A DNA stretch of 52,746 bases from an uncultured Gluconobacter sp. (GTDB lineage: Bacteria > Pseudomonadota > Alphaproteobacteria > Acetobacterales > Acetobacteraceae). Each line of letters starts with the position of its first letter. Within the stretch, counting starts at the first letter, position 1. A program made the translations under genes and the position numbers. The notes below the pieces were generated by a model. That model was not told where the DNA came from and made no database searches. It saw nothing but the letters and a program-made list of their open reading frames with translations. The DNA lies in assembly GCA_937880175.1 (NCBI GenBank), contig CALFLO010000004.1:1-52746 (forward strand). Reading direction: 5' to 3'. This document shows, in pieces, positions 36,067 through 45,284 of this stretch.

Positions 36067-37361
36067 CAGTCATTGCGGCCATTCCCGGCTGGCGACGACG
36101 GGTCAGTGTTTCCCTGCTCGTGATGGCAGGCTGCATCAGTTACATTGACCGTGCAGCCCTCTCCATCGGCAACACCGCCATCATGTCCAGCATGCACATG
36201 TCCTATACCGGAATGGGCTGGCTGCTGTCGGTTTTCGCCTGGGCCTATCTGGTCAGCCAGATTCCCGCTGGACTGCTGGCTGACCGTCTGGGCGGGAGAA
36301 TGCTGCTCGGCGCTGGACTGTGCCTGTGGTCCTGCGCCCAGATCGGCTTCGGCCTCATGCAGGGCGTCGCGGGGCTGTTCATATGCCGGATCCTGCTCGG
36401 GATGGGGGAATCCCCGCTTTTCCTTGTTGGAACACGCGTTCTCGTCCGCTGGTTCCAACCAGCTGAGCGGGGCACTGTCATCGGGCTTTTCAATGGTTCG
36501 GCGGCACTTGGCCCCGCTCTGGCCCCGCCTTTGCTGCTGGCGATCATGGCGTTTCAGGGATGGCGCGGCATGTCGGTCAGCATCGGCGTGCTCAGCCTGC
36601 TGCTCGGGCTGGTCTGGGTGCTCTATTACCGGGACCCCGCAGGCCCTGCACCCTCCCCTGCCCGTCCCGCCGCCGTCCTGCGCGACGATCTGGGATATCT
36701 TCTGCGCCAGCGCTCAAGCTGGGTCGTCACCGCAGGCTTTGCAGGGATCATTTACCTGACCTGGCTCTATGCGACCTGGCTGCCCGCATGGCTCCAGTCC
36801 GCCTATCATCTCACGGCCGCACAGGCCGGGCTGCTCTCGGCACTCCCCCAGATCTGCGGCTTTGCCGGCAATCTGACGGGCGGAGTGCTTTCGGATCGTC
36901 TGATGGCGCGGGGCATGGGGCGGCTGGACGCCTGCCGCCGCCCCCTCGTGGTCTCGATGGTGGTGGCCGCCGTCATGACCGGGCTGACCGCACTCGATAC
37001 CGGGCTGAGTGTCTCGATGGTCTTCATGGCCACCGCCCTCTTCGCGGGAGGGATCGCCATGAGCGCGGGATGGACGCTCGGAACCGTTATTGCCGCAGAG
37101 CATCGCGTTGCGACGCTTGAGGCGATCCAGAACACGGGTGGCTCGCTTGGTGGCGCGCTGGCCCCTGTCATGACCGGCATCATGGTGGATCACTTCGGAT
37201 CCTTCGCACCGTCGATGCTCGTTGCCTGCGGCGTAGGGCTGACCTGCGCCGCCATCTACCAGTTTGGACTTCGTGAAACGGATGCATCGGACGCGCACGC
37301 GCCATTCCCCGTTTCCCCTTTCTCCCTGCCGGATCCGGCAAACCAAGGTACTATCAAATGA
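36063..37361 (+). CDS. MFS transporter, anion:cation symporter-like
   Basis: A 432-residue 12-helix major facilitator. The N-terminal signature is SYIDRAALSIGNTAI, the loop 2-3 motif is GLLADRLGGRMLLG, and RILLGMGESPLFLVGTRVL is typical of the ACS family that takes up organic anions. The GTG start overlaps the regulator stop by 4 bp and the stop overlaps the TonB receptor ATG by 4 bp. In this operon it is a candidate for importing ergothioneine across the inner membrane or for moving an acidic intermediate such as thiourocanate. The ACS family has no known ergothioneine carrier that I can recall, so the substrate is inferred from context. Confidence 0.85.
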   Translation: MTVIAAIPGWRRRVSVSLLVMAGCISYIDRAALSIGNTAIMSSMHMSYTGMGWLLSVFAWAYLVSQIPAGLLADRLGGRMLLGAGLCLWSCAQIGFGLMQGVAGLFICRILLGMGESPLFLVGTRVLVRWFQPAERGTVIGLFNGSAALGPALAPPLLLAIMAFQGWRGMSVSIGVLSLLLGLVWVLYYRDPAGPAPSPARPAAVLRDDLGYLLRQRSSWVVTAGFAGIIYLTWLYATWLPAWLQSAYHLTAAQAGLLSALPQICGFAGNLTGGVLSDRLMARGMGRLDACRRPLVVSMVVAAVMTGLTALDTGLSVSMVFMATALFAGGIAMSAGWTLGTVIAAEHRVATLEAIQNTGGSLGGALAPVMTGIMVDHFGSFAPSMLVACGVGLTCAAIYQFGLRETDASDAHAPFPVSPFSLPDPANQGTIK

Positions 37362-39751
37362 TCACGCGACAGGCTCTCACGCTTTCGACCGTCCTCAGTG
37401 GCGTGGCAATGGTTCCCGCACTTTTTCTGGGGCTTGTTCCCGACCCGGCCCGCGCCGCGGACGCACCCGGCAAGGCGACACAGACGCCATCCCGGACCTC
37501 TCACCCTGCCACTGCTCCGGCAGCCCTCCGGAAAGCCCCGGCGAAAAAAGAACCCCGCATTCTCGGGCGGGACGAGGCAATTACCGTCTTCGGTCATGGC
37601 TCCACGCGCCAGATGACCAGCATCACCCACAGCATGATGCAACAGAGCGCACCGGGAACCTCGCCGCTCAAGGTCCTGAGCCAGCTTCCCGGCGTCGTCT
37701 ACCAGTCCGCCGACCCGTTCGGGGCGTATGAATATTCCAGCCAGATCTTCATGCGCGGTTTCAGCCAGTCTCAGCTTGGCTTCACGCTTGACGACATTCC
37801 GCTCGGCGACCAGCAGTTCAACAATTACAATGGCCTGAGCGTGACACGCTCGATCATCTCCGATGACGTCGGAGGCGTGGACGTCTCACAGGGTGCGGGC
37901 GCGATTGACGTCGCCTCCACCAGCAATCTGGGTGGCGCGATTCAGATCCATTCCCTCGATCCCGATCACAAGCGCGGCGGCACGGTCAGCCAGACTTTTG
38001 GCAGCAATTCGACGATGCGCACCTATGTGCGGCTGGACAGCGGGGACCTCAACGCGTCCGGAACGCGCTTTTATGTAGCCTATGCCCGCACGAACATGAA
38101 TCTGTGGAAGGGCGGCGGCTATGACCATTCCGATCAGGTGAATGCCAAAATCGTCCAGCCTCTGGCCCGGGGATCATCCATCAAGGCTTTCTTCGACTGG
38201 AGCTCGACACAGCAGTTCGATTACCAGGACATGACCACGAACTACCTGCATACGGTCGGTCCGAACCTTGCGAATTACTATCCGGACTACACGGCGGCCT
38301 ATCAGGCGGCGCAGGGCATCTACCGCCCGGCGCTTCAGAAAACCAACGATCCGTATGATGCAGCCTATTATGCCGGCACGGCCAACCGCGTCGATTATCT
38401 GGGCGGCCTGACGCTGGACGAGAACTTCACAGACCGGCTGAACTGGAAGAGCACGCTCTATGGGCATGCCGATACCGGCTACAGTACCTGGACCACACCT
38501 TACATGCCCTCCCCGAATGGCGCGCCGCTCTCACAGCGCATCCAGACGCCGGAAATCGCACGAGGCGGGTTCCAGACCGCGCTGACCTACAAAATCGCAC
38601 GCCACACGATCAACGCCGGTGTCTGGTACGAATACGGCAATTTCAATGAGAGCCGTTATTTCACCGAAGCCCCGGTTCTGGGACAGGGCACTCTTGGCAA
38701 CCCCACGACAGGCTTCCCGACCAGCAAGGTCTTCGCGCAACCCTGGCAGGAAGCCTTCTCGACCAACACGTTCGTATTCCATCTTCAGGACACTTACCGG
38801 ATCACGAAAAACCTGACGGTCAATGCGGGCTTCAAGTCCATGATCGTCAATGCCGGAAACAGCGTCCCAACGCAGAGCCTCGCCATCAACGGCACGCAGA
38901 TCGCACAGGGGCGGCTTGAAGCCTCCAATGCGTTCCTGCCCCAGGTTTCAGCCAACTGGCGCTTCCTGCCGCATCATGAACTGTTCTTCGACGTCTCGCA
39001 CAACATGCGCTCCTTCCCGGAAGACGGATACGGCACCAATGTCTCCGCCACGCCCTGGACGTCGTCGCAGACGGCGTTCCAGAGCACAAAGAATACGCTG
39101 CGCCCCGAAACCGACTGGGTCTATGAAGGAGGATACCGCTACACGACGCCGTTCCTCAGCGCCCTGGCCTCCCTGTACCGGATCAACTTCTCCAACCGTC
39201 TTCAGCTGATCAACAGCCAGTCGGGCATCAACCCGATTACTGCGGTCCAGAACGTGGGTGGCGTGACCACCAACGGTGCGGAAGCAAGCGTCACGATCCG
39301 GCCTCTCGACGGGCTGTCGATCTACAACTCGTTCTCCTATGCCCATTCCACCTATGATCAGGATGTCACGACCGCATCCGGCGTTCAGGCAACGCGCGGC
39401 AAGCTCGTGCCGAATTATCCGCAGTTCATGTACAAGGGAAACATCACCTATCGCATCGGCGGCTTCGAGGTGCATGTCGATGGCTCTTACCTGTCCAGCC
39501 GACAGCTGACCTATACGAACGACCTGCACGTTCCGGGGTACTTCCTCGCCAATTTCGGAGCGCGCTACAATTTCGGCAATGTCAGCGTTCTCAAGGGCCT
39601 GACGGCGAGCCTGAACATCTACAATCTTGCCAACAAGACCTATGTTTCCACGACCAACGAGCTTGGCAACAATTTCGTCGATACCGGATACAACTACTTC
39701 CTGATGGGTGCGCCGCGTCAGTTCTTCGGAACCGTCAGTGCCCATTTCTGA
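37358..39751 (+). CDS. TonB-dependent outer membrane receptor
   Basis: The 797-residue protein has a signal peptide of about 34 residues (hydrophobic LSTVLSGVAMVPALFLGLV, then PDPARAADA). A TonB-box-like segment (DEAITVFGH, about 69-77) follows, then a plug domain (SPLKVLSQLPGVVYQSADPF, IFMRGFSQSQ, GAIDVASTSNLGGAIQI) and a beta-barrel ending in the outer membrane signature VSAHF with terminal phenylalanine. The ATG overlaps the preceding stop and follows AAGG. Its place in a small-molecule catabolic operon suggests it brings the operon's substrate through the outer membrane, which would matter when ergothioneine is scarce. No siderophore or cobalamin genes are nearby. Confidence 0.9.
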   Translation: MITRQALTLSTVLSGVAMVPALFLGLVPDPARAADAPGKATQTPSRTSHPATAPAALRKAPAKKEPRILGRDEAITVFGHGSTRQMTSITHSMMQQSAPGTSPLKVLSQLPGVVYQSADPFGAYEYSSQIFMRGFSQSQLGFTLDDIPLGDQQFNNYNGLSVTRSIISDDVGGVDVSQGAGAIDVASTSNLGGAIQIHSLDPDHKRGGTVSQTFGSNSTMRTYVRLDSGDLNASGTRFYVAYARTNMNLWKGGGYDHSDQVNAKIVQPLARGSSIKAFFDWSSTQQFDYQDMTTNYLHTVGPNLANYYPDYTAAYQAAQGIYRPALQKTNDPYDAAYYAGTANRVDYLGGLTLDENFTDRLNWKSTLYGHADTGYSTWTTPYMPSPNGAPLSQRIQTPEIARGGFQTALTYKIARHTINAGVWYEYGNFNESRYFTEAPVLGQGTLGNPTTGFPTSKVFAQPWQEAFSTNTFVFHLQDTYRITKNLTVNAGFKSMIVNAGNSVPTQSLAINGTQIAQGRLEASNAFLPQVSANWRFLPHHELFFDVSHNMRSFPEDGYGTNVSATPWTSSQTAFQSTKNTLRPETDWVYEGGYRYTTPFLSALASLYRINFSNRLQLINSQSGINPITAVQNVGGVTTNGAEASVTIRPLDGLSIYNSFSYAHSTYDQDVTTASGVQATRGKLVPNYPQFMYKGNITYRIGGFEVHVDGSYLSSRQLTYTNDLHVPGYFLANFGARYNFGNVSVLKGLTASLNIYNLANKTYVSTTNELGNNFVDTGYNYFLMGAPRQFFGTVSAHF

Positions 39752-39758
39752 GAACAGG

Positions 39759-41117
39759 ATGACGTCCTCACGCAGGCGGCTGGTTGCGGCAGCCTGCGTG
39801 GGCAATCTTCTGGAATGGTATGATTTCGCGGTCTATGCGCTGTTCGCGCGCTATATCGCCGCGTCGATCTTCCACAGTTCCGACGGTTTTTCCCAGCTTG
39901 CGCAAAGCCTGCTGGTCTTCGGGCTCGGGGCTGTCGTCCGGCCTCTGGGCGCCATCCTGATCGGGCGCTTCGCAGACCGGAACGGCCGGGGGGCAGCCCT
40001 CACGGCCACCTGCCTGCTGATGGGGGCCGGGACGCTCATGATCGTCTGCGACCCGCCCTATGAAACAGGGGGACGGCTGTCGATCGTCATCATCTGTGTG
40101 GCGCGTGTGCTTCAGGGACTGTCGGCAGGAGGCGAGATTGGTGGTGCAGCGGCCCTTTTGACGGAACAGGCGTCAAAAGGCAGCCGGAATATGACAGCCT
40201 CGTTCCTTCAGGCGACGATGGGCCTGTCCAACATGCTCGGCGCCACCGTCGCCACCCTCGCAACAATGTGCCTCGATCAGGCCCAGATGACCGCCTGGGG
40301 ATGGCGCCTGCCCTTCGTGCTGGGGCTTCTGATCGTTCCCATGGGACTGATCCTGCGACGCGCACCCGCTTTTGCCGGGAGCGCGATCATCCCGGCCCAG
40401 TCCGGGACACCGGTCCTGAAAACCCTGCTGACACAGTACCAGCCGTCATTGGGCATTGCATTCGGACTTTCCGTCCTGTGGACCGCCGCGCCCTATGCTC
40501 TGGTGATCGCGCTGCCGCTCTATATGCAGACGGCTTTTAACGTCTCGTCCCATGCCAGCTACGCCGCCTATCTGGCGGCGAATGTCGCGCTGGTGATTGC
40601 CTCCCTGCTATCCGGACACCTGGCTGACAGATATGGCCCACGTCCTGTCATGACCTGCGGGATGCTGGTCCTGATCCTCGTCCCGACGCCGCTCCTGCTG
40701 CTGGCTGGAGCCTTCAGCCAGCAGCTCGTCATCACTCTGGTCATGATTGTCCTGTTCGGAACTGTCGGACTGTTTGCGGGCGCTGCCCCGGCCGGGCTCG
40801 CCAGCCTGTTTCCCCCTGCCGTACGCGCAACCGGGATCGCAGCCCCCTACAACGCCGCCGCAGCAATATTCGGCGGCTTTGCCCCCATGGTCCTGACATT
40901 GCTGGGCCCGCACTGGCATGGGGTGCCCTCCCCTGCACTCTATGTCCTGCTCGCGGCGGTTCCCGCCGGACTGGCCCTCTGCGCGCCCTTCTGGCGCCAG
41001 AGCGGACACCGCTTCCAGCTGGATAAAGCTATGGGACATGCAACAGAAAGCATAACGCCTGACTCCCCGGATGATGGGACAGTCAGTGCAGGATCACGCA
41101 AGGGAGAGCGGTTGTGA
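39759..41117 (+). CDS. MHS-family major facilitator (betaine/proline/ketoglutarate type)
   Basis: A 452-residue 12-helix transporter of the metabolite:H+ symporter group that includes ProP and KgtP. Family motifs are GNLLEWYDFAVYALFARYIA in helix 1, GRFADRNGRGAALT, and RVLQGLSAGGEIGGAAALL. The ATG at 39759 is 7 bp after the receptor stop. Because the group includes carriers of quaternary-ammonium betaines and ergothioneine is a trimethyl betaine, this is the better of the two inner membrane candidates for ergothioneine uptake. The stop overlaps the GTG of the lyase gene. Confidence 0.87.
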   Translation: MTSSRRRLVAAACVGNLLEWYDFAVYALFARYIAASIFHSSDGFSQLAQSLLVFGLGAVVRPLGAILIGRFADRNGRGAALTATCLLMGAGTLMIVCDPPYETGGRLSIVIICVARVLQGLSAGGEIGGAAALLTEQASKGSRNMTASFLQATMGLSNMLGATVATLATMCLDQAQMTAWGWRLPFVLGLLIVPMGLILRRAPAFAGSAIIPAQSGTPVLKTLLTQYQPSLGIAFGLSVLWTAAPYALVIALPLYMQTAFNVSSHASYAAYLAANVALVIASLLSGHLADRYGPRPVMTCGMLVLILVPTPLLLLAGAFSQQLVITLVMIVLFGTVGLFAGAAPAGLASLFPPAVRATGIAAPYNAAAAIFGGFAPMVLTLLGPHWHGVPSPALYVLLAAVPAGLALCAPFWRQSGHRFQLDKAMGHATESITPDSPDDGTVSAGSRKGERL

Positions 41118-42634
41118 ACGACATCACACTGACGGGCAGAACCCTGCCGCTCGCCGATCTGGTCAGCATTGCGGATGGCAGACAGGTCAGACTTTCGGAG
41201 TCCGGTCTGCAACAGGTTCGTGCGGGCCAGAGCGCGCTGGGTGACGCGCTGGCGCGTGGCGATGGCATCTACGGGACGACCAGCATGGTCGGCGCTTTCA
41301 AGGACGCCGTTGTAACGCCCGAAGACCGGCCGCATCACACGCTGCGTCTCATGCGCTCGCACCAGCTTGGCATGGGCGCACCTCTGCCTGTCCGCACTGT
41401 CCGGGCCGCCATGGCCATCCGGCTGAACGGTATTCTGAGCGGTCATACCGGCGCGGGGCCGGATCTGGCACGGGCGCTGGGGCGGCTGCTCAACACGGGC
41501 ATCACGCCGGTCGTCCCGGAATACGGATCCATCGGCTGCGCGGATGTGGGGCTGATGGGGCATGTCGGCGCCGTCCTGATGGGCGAAGGCGAGGCTTTCG
41601 GCCCTGACGGAACGCGCGGGCCAGCGGCCTCCCTCCTCGCACGGTCGGACATCGCAGCTTTCGTTCCCGGCCCCAAGGACATGATGACCGTACTGTCCAG
41701 CAATGCCCTCGGCGTGGCGGGCGTTGCACTGATCGTAGCGGAGGTCCGGGCGCGGCTGCCGCTCTGGCTCGGGGTCTATACCGTGTCCTGCGCCGGGTTC
41801 GGAGCGTTCCGGATCCCCTGGGAAGCCGCCCGGCGCACAGGAATGCCGACGGAACAACGGGTCGCCCGTTTCCTCGAACGCGTCAGCGGGGACGGTGGCT
41901 GGACCCCGCGCCGCAACCTTCAGGACCCGCTGAGTTTCCGTTGCATGCCGCAGATCGGTGGCGCGTTTCTGACGGCTCTGGAGCGGGTGGAGGCCTCCCT
42001 CGCCTATAGTTTCAGCCATTGCGACGACAATCCGATCCTGCTGGACGGACGGGCCCTGACATCGGGAGCCTCGCTTCCGCTGTCTCTGGCGCTGGACGCG
42101 CAGGCCTTCGTGCTGGCCCTGTGCCATTACGTCCGGGGCGTTCTGGGGCGCATTCTGGCACTGTGCCGCAATGACCTGTCTGGTCTTTCACGCAACCTGA
42201 CCTTCGAACCGGGGCGCCAGGTCGCATTTGGCGCGGCCACCAAGCTCGCGGCCGATCTGGCGACATCCATCCTGCGGGAGTCCACACCGGCCTCGCTTTA
42301 TCAGGTTCCCGTCGCCAACGGCTTTGAGGACGAAGCCAGCTACCTGCCGTCCATAGCCCGCGCGCTCAGGCTGCAATGCACGCTTCTTGAGCCCCTTGTG
42401 GCGCTGGAGGCCATGGCGGGGCGGCAGGCTGTCCGGCTTTCGGGTGCGCTGCCCGAAGGCCTGCCCGGCGCGATCATCGCGGCTCTGTCGCAGGATGTTC
42501 CCTGGCTCGACGACAGCCACGCGGTGGGAGACGTCGTACAGGCGACCGCGACTGTTCTGGCAGACTTCCCGATCCCCTCTGCCCCGGAATTCGCTTCTTC
42601 CCAGTCTGACCCGATGGAGTGCCTCTATGCATGA
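41114..42634 (+). CDS. Ergothionase-like lyase (HAL/PAL superfamily without MIO)
   Basis: The 506-residue protein has the histidine ammonia-lyase fold: the catalytic tyrosine Y53 in GIYGTTS, H83 in RSHQLGMG, and QDPLSFRCMPQ at 270-280 equal to QDAYSLRCMPQ of HutH. The MIO-forming Ala-Ser-Gly of the motif GSVGASGDLAP is replaced by Cys142-Ala143-Asp144 (GSIGCADVG), so the electrophilic cofactor cannot form. The HutH tyrosine in QDAYS is leucine 273. Ergothionase from Treponema denticola is known to be an MIO-free member that expels trimethylamine, a leaving group needing no activation, giving thiourocanate. Length matches. The neighbouring thiohydantoin enzymes support ergothioneine rather than hercynine or histidine as substrate. 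The GTG start overlaps the MHS stop. Confidence 0.82.
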   Translation: MNDITLTGRTLPLADLVSIADGRQVRLSESGLQQVRAGQSALGDALARGDGIYGTTSMVGAFKDAVVTPEDRPHHTLRLMRSHQLGMGAPLPVRTVRAAMAIRLNGILSGHTGAGPDLARALGRLLNTGITPVVPEYGSIGCADVGLMGHVGAVLMGEGEAFGPDGTRGPAASLLARSDIAAFVPGPKDMMTVLSSNALGVAGVALIVAEVRARLPLWLGVYTVSCAGFGAFRIPWEAARRTGMPTEQRVARFLERVSGDGGWTPRRNLQDPLSFRCMPQIGGAFLTALERVEASLAYSFSHCDDNPILLDGRALTSGASLPLSLALDAQAFVLALCHYVRGVLGRILALCRNDLSGLSRNLTFEPGRQVAFGAATKLAADLATSILRESTPASLYQVPVANGFEDEASYLPSIARALRLQCTLLEPLVALEAMAGRQAVRLSGALPEGLPGAIIAALSQDVPWLDDSHAVGDVVQATATVLADFPIPSAPEFASSQSDPMECLYA

Positions 42635-43979
42635 CGTATTGCTGAAGGGAACGGTCGTGACCCCTGCGGCTGTTCTGGAAAATGGCTGGGTTGCCATTGA
42701 TGGCGCCACGATCAGCCGCCTGGGTCAGGGAACGCCACCTGCGGCGCGCGAGGTGCATGACCATGGCACAAACCTCATCCTGCCGGGCGGAATTGATGCA
42801 CAGGTACATTCGCGTTCCCAAAAAGGACAGGAAGACTTTCTCTGGACCACCCGCGCCGCAGCCGCAGGGGGCATCACGACGATCGCCGACATGCCCTATG
42901 ACGAGGGCTTCCTTGTCTGCACTGCGGACCGTCTGAAGCAGAAAGCCGCCGAAGCGGGAGAACAGGCCCGCGTGGACTTCGCCCTGTGGGGGACGATCGC
43001 CCCCGGCGACAGCCTGCATCATATTGGCGAGATGGCCGAAGCCGGAGCCTGCGGGTTCAAATTTTCGACGTTTGGAACCGATCCCAAGCGCTTTCCGCGA
43101 ATACCGGCTGACCTTCTGGCGCGCTGTTTTGAAGCCGTGCGCGAGACAGGGCTGATTGCGGGCGTCCATAACGAGGACGATGAAATGGTCCGGGCGCGGC
43201 TGGCGCAGGTGACTGAGGCCGGCATTACGGACTGGCGGGCGCACGGGCTCTCCCGTCCTCCACTGACCGAAACGCTCGCAATGGCGCAGATCTATGAAAC
43301 GGCGGCGGGCACCGGATGCGCGGCGCATGTGGTGCACTGCTCCGTTGCGCGGGGCTATGCCTTATGCGCCTCCTACCGCCAGCAGGGTTTCGAGACGACA
43401 GCTGAGGCCTGCATCCATTATCTGGTACTGGACGAAGAACATGACGTGGCCCGGCTGGTCGGGCGCGCCAAGATCAATCCGCCTGTCCGGCCAAGGGCGG
43501 AGGTGGAAGGCCTGTGGCACCATCTGGCCGCCGGGAACGTAACGGTGGTCTCCACGGATCATGTCTCGTGGAGTCTGGCCCGGAAATCCGATCCCAACAT
43601 GCTGAAAAATGCCTCGGGGGCACCATCCCTTGAAGTGGTCTATCCCCTGTTCCTGACAGAGCTGGGACGGCGCAACCTGCCGTGGACACATGCCGCACGT
43701 CTGCTGGCGGAAAATCCGGCCCGGCTGTTCCGCCTGACCTCACGAAAAGGAGGACTTGCCCCAGGACGCGACGCGGACATCACGATCGCCCGTCACGAGG
43801 AATGGGTTTATGACCCGAAGGCCAGCGGCCACGCGTTCGCGGACTGGAGCCCTTATGAAGGGCGGACACTGGACTGGCGTATTTCCGAAACCTGGCTTCG
43901 CGGAGAGCGCATTTTCGCGGACGGCGCCGTTCTGGCCAAGCCAGGGCACGGGCGCTTCGTGAAGCCGGAGCAGCCATGA
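42627..43979 (+). CDS. Hydantoinase-like cyclic amidohydrolase (probable hydantoin-5-propionate hydrolase)
   Basis: A 450-residue member of the dihydropyrimidinase/allantoinase group, expected to open hydantoin-5-propionate to N-carbamoyl-glutamate. Landmarks are the barrel start LPGGIDAQVHSRSQKGQEDF, GGITTIADMPY, the lysine K145 in CGFKFSTFG that would be carboxylated, H181 in GVHNEDD, H237 in HVVHCS and D311 in VVSTDHVSW. The usual metal-binding HxH of beta strand 1 is Gln59-Val60-His61, so one zinc ligand differs, which suggests altered metal content. The ATG at 42627 overlaps the lyase gene by 8 bp; longer in-frame starts lie inside the lyase gene. The stop overlaps the next ATG (ATGA). 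Confidence 0.84.
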   Translation: MHDVLLKGTVVTPAAVLENGWVAIDGATISRLGQGTPPAAREVHDHGTNLILPGGIDAQVHSRSQKGQEDFLWTTRAAAAGGITTIADMPYDEGFLVCTADRLKQKAAEAGEQARVDFALWGTIAPGDSLHHIGEMAEAGACGFKFSTFGTDPKRFPRIPADLLARCFEAVRETGLIAGVHNEDDEMVRARLAQVTEAGITDWRAHGLSRPPLTETLAMAQIYETAAGTGCAAHVVHCSVARGYALCASYRQQGFETTAEACIHYLVLDEEHDVARLVGRAKINPPVRPRAEVEGLWHHLAAGNVTVVSTDHVSWSLARKSDPNMLKNASGAPSLEVVYPLFLTELGRRNLPWTHAARLLAENPARLFRLTSRKGGLAPGRDADITIARHEEWVYDPKASGHAFADWSPYEGRTLDWRISETWLRGERIFADGAVLAKPGHGRFVKPEQP

Positions 43980-45229
43980 ACGCCGCAGAATTCGTCCAGC
44001 CGGATCGGCTCTGGGCCGATCTCATGGCGCTTGCGGAGATCACTGACCCAGAGCGTCCGCATACCCGCCGCTCCTTTTCCGAGCGCTTCCTCGATGGACG
44101 CCGCTGGCTGGAACAGCGCTTCACCGAGGCCGGGCTCACCTGCCATCTGGACGACGCTGGCAACCTGATTGGCCGCCGCGCCGGTTCCGCTGACGGAACC
44201 GGAACACTCATGAGCGGGTCACATTCGGATACGGTCCCGGACGGGGGCCGGTTCGATGGCATTCTGGGTGTGCTCTGCGCGCTTGAAGCAGCCCGCGCCT
44301 TCCGGGATGCAGGTCTGGTCCTGCGGCACGATCTCGAAATCGTCGACTTTCTTGCCGAAGAGCCCAGTGATTTTGGCTTGTCCTGCATTGGCAGCCGGGG
44401 GATGGCGGGCGCCTTGACTGCTCAACAGCGTAGTCTCGTCGCCCCCTGGGGCGAGACGCTGGCGCAGGCCATGACGCGGATGGGAGGACGGCCAGAGCAT
44501 CTGGAAACGCCGCGCCGGACCGACCTTCGGGCGTTTCTTGAGGTTCATATCGAACAGGGCATCGTTCTGGAACAGGACAGCCTGCCGATCGGAGCCGTCA
44601 CGGCCATCGCCGGCGTCACGCGTATCGAAATTCTTTTTGGCGGCCGCGCGGACCATGCGGGCACAACACCAATGGACCGCCGGCAGGATGCCGCCGTGGC
44701 AGCGGCGTCTGTCATCACATTCGTCAACCGACGCGCGGCTGAACTGGCGCAGTCCGGTCAGGGGCATGTGACAGCGACCTGCGGGATTGTCGAGATCTCG
44801 CCCAATGCTTCCAATGTCGTGCCGCGTTCGGCGCGCATCGTGGTCGATATCCGGGTTTCGGAACGTGCCGTGGTCGAGGCTTTTGCGGAAGAACTGCAAG
44901 CCGCCTGCCGCTCGGCCGCCTCAGAGGCTCATGTGCGGCTGGAGCGTTTCATGCGCCTGTCGGACACAAAGCCGGTTGCCTGTGATTCAGGTCTGGTCCG
45001 GAGGATCGGGCAGGCCGCCGGGCAGCTTGGACTGAAATCCCGTCTGATGGTGTCCGGCGCAGGCCATGACGCTGCTTTCGTGGCCCGGCTGTGTCCATCA
45101 GCCATGCTCTTCGTGCCGTGCCGGGACGGGCGCAGTCATGACCCGGAGGAATGGTGCACGCCGCAGGATGCCGCGAATGGCGCGCGCGTCCTGACGCAGG
45201 CGCTTCAGGATATCGATCGCGATTTTTGA
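43976..45229 (+). CDS. N-carbamoyl-L-amino-acid amidohydrolase (M20 family; probably N-carbamoyl-L-glutamate)
   Basis: The 417-residue zinc enzyme is of the hydantoinase/carbamoylase and allantoate amidohydrolase group. Metal ligands are H83 in SGSHSDTV, D94 in GRFDGILG, E129 in FLAEEPSDFG, a histidine in EVHIEQG, and the C-terminal histidine in SGAGHDAAF. The lid/dimerization domain shows GGRADHAGTTPMDRRQDA and the substrate-carboxylate region NASNVVPRSARI. It would cleave N-carbamoyl-L-glutamate to L-glutamate, ammonia and CO2, the last step of the pathway. Usual family members have EEGSRF where this one has EEPSDF, which may reflect its substrate. A 55-bp gap follows before the DUF917 gene, the longest gap inside the operon. 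Confidence 0.87.
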   Translation: MNAAEFVQPDRLWADLMALAEITDPERPHTRRSFSERFLDGRRWLEQRFTEAGLTCHLDDAGNLIGRRAGSADGTGTLMSGSHSDTVPDGGRFDGILGVLCALEAARAFRDAGLVLRHDLEIVDFLAEEPSDFGLSCIGSRGMAGALTAQQRSLVAPWGETLAQAMTRMGGRPEHLETPRRTDLRAFLEVHIEQGIVLEQDSLPIGAVTAIAGVTRIEILFGGRADHAGTTPMDRRQDAAVAAASVITFVNRRAAELAQSGQGHVTATCGIVEISPNASNVVPRSARIVVDIRVSERAVVEAFAEELQAACRSAASEAHVRLERFMRLSDTKPVACDSGLVRRIGQAAGQLGLKSRLMVSGAGHDAAFVARLCPSAMLFVPCRDGRSHDPEEWCTPQDAANGARVLTQALQDIDRDF

Positions 45230-45284
45230 ATGACGCGCTCTCCCGGGATGCCGGTGAGACGCAGGACGACAGGGATGACACAGG

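Noticed and set aside
40940..42127. 395-codon minus-strand frame opposite the MHS carrier and lyase genes
   Set aside because: Shadow of two motif-bearing genes, without motifs of its own.
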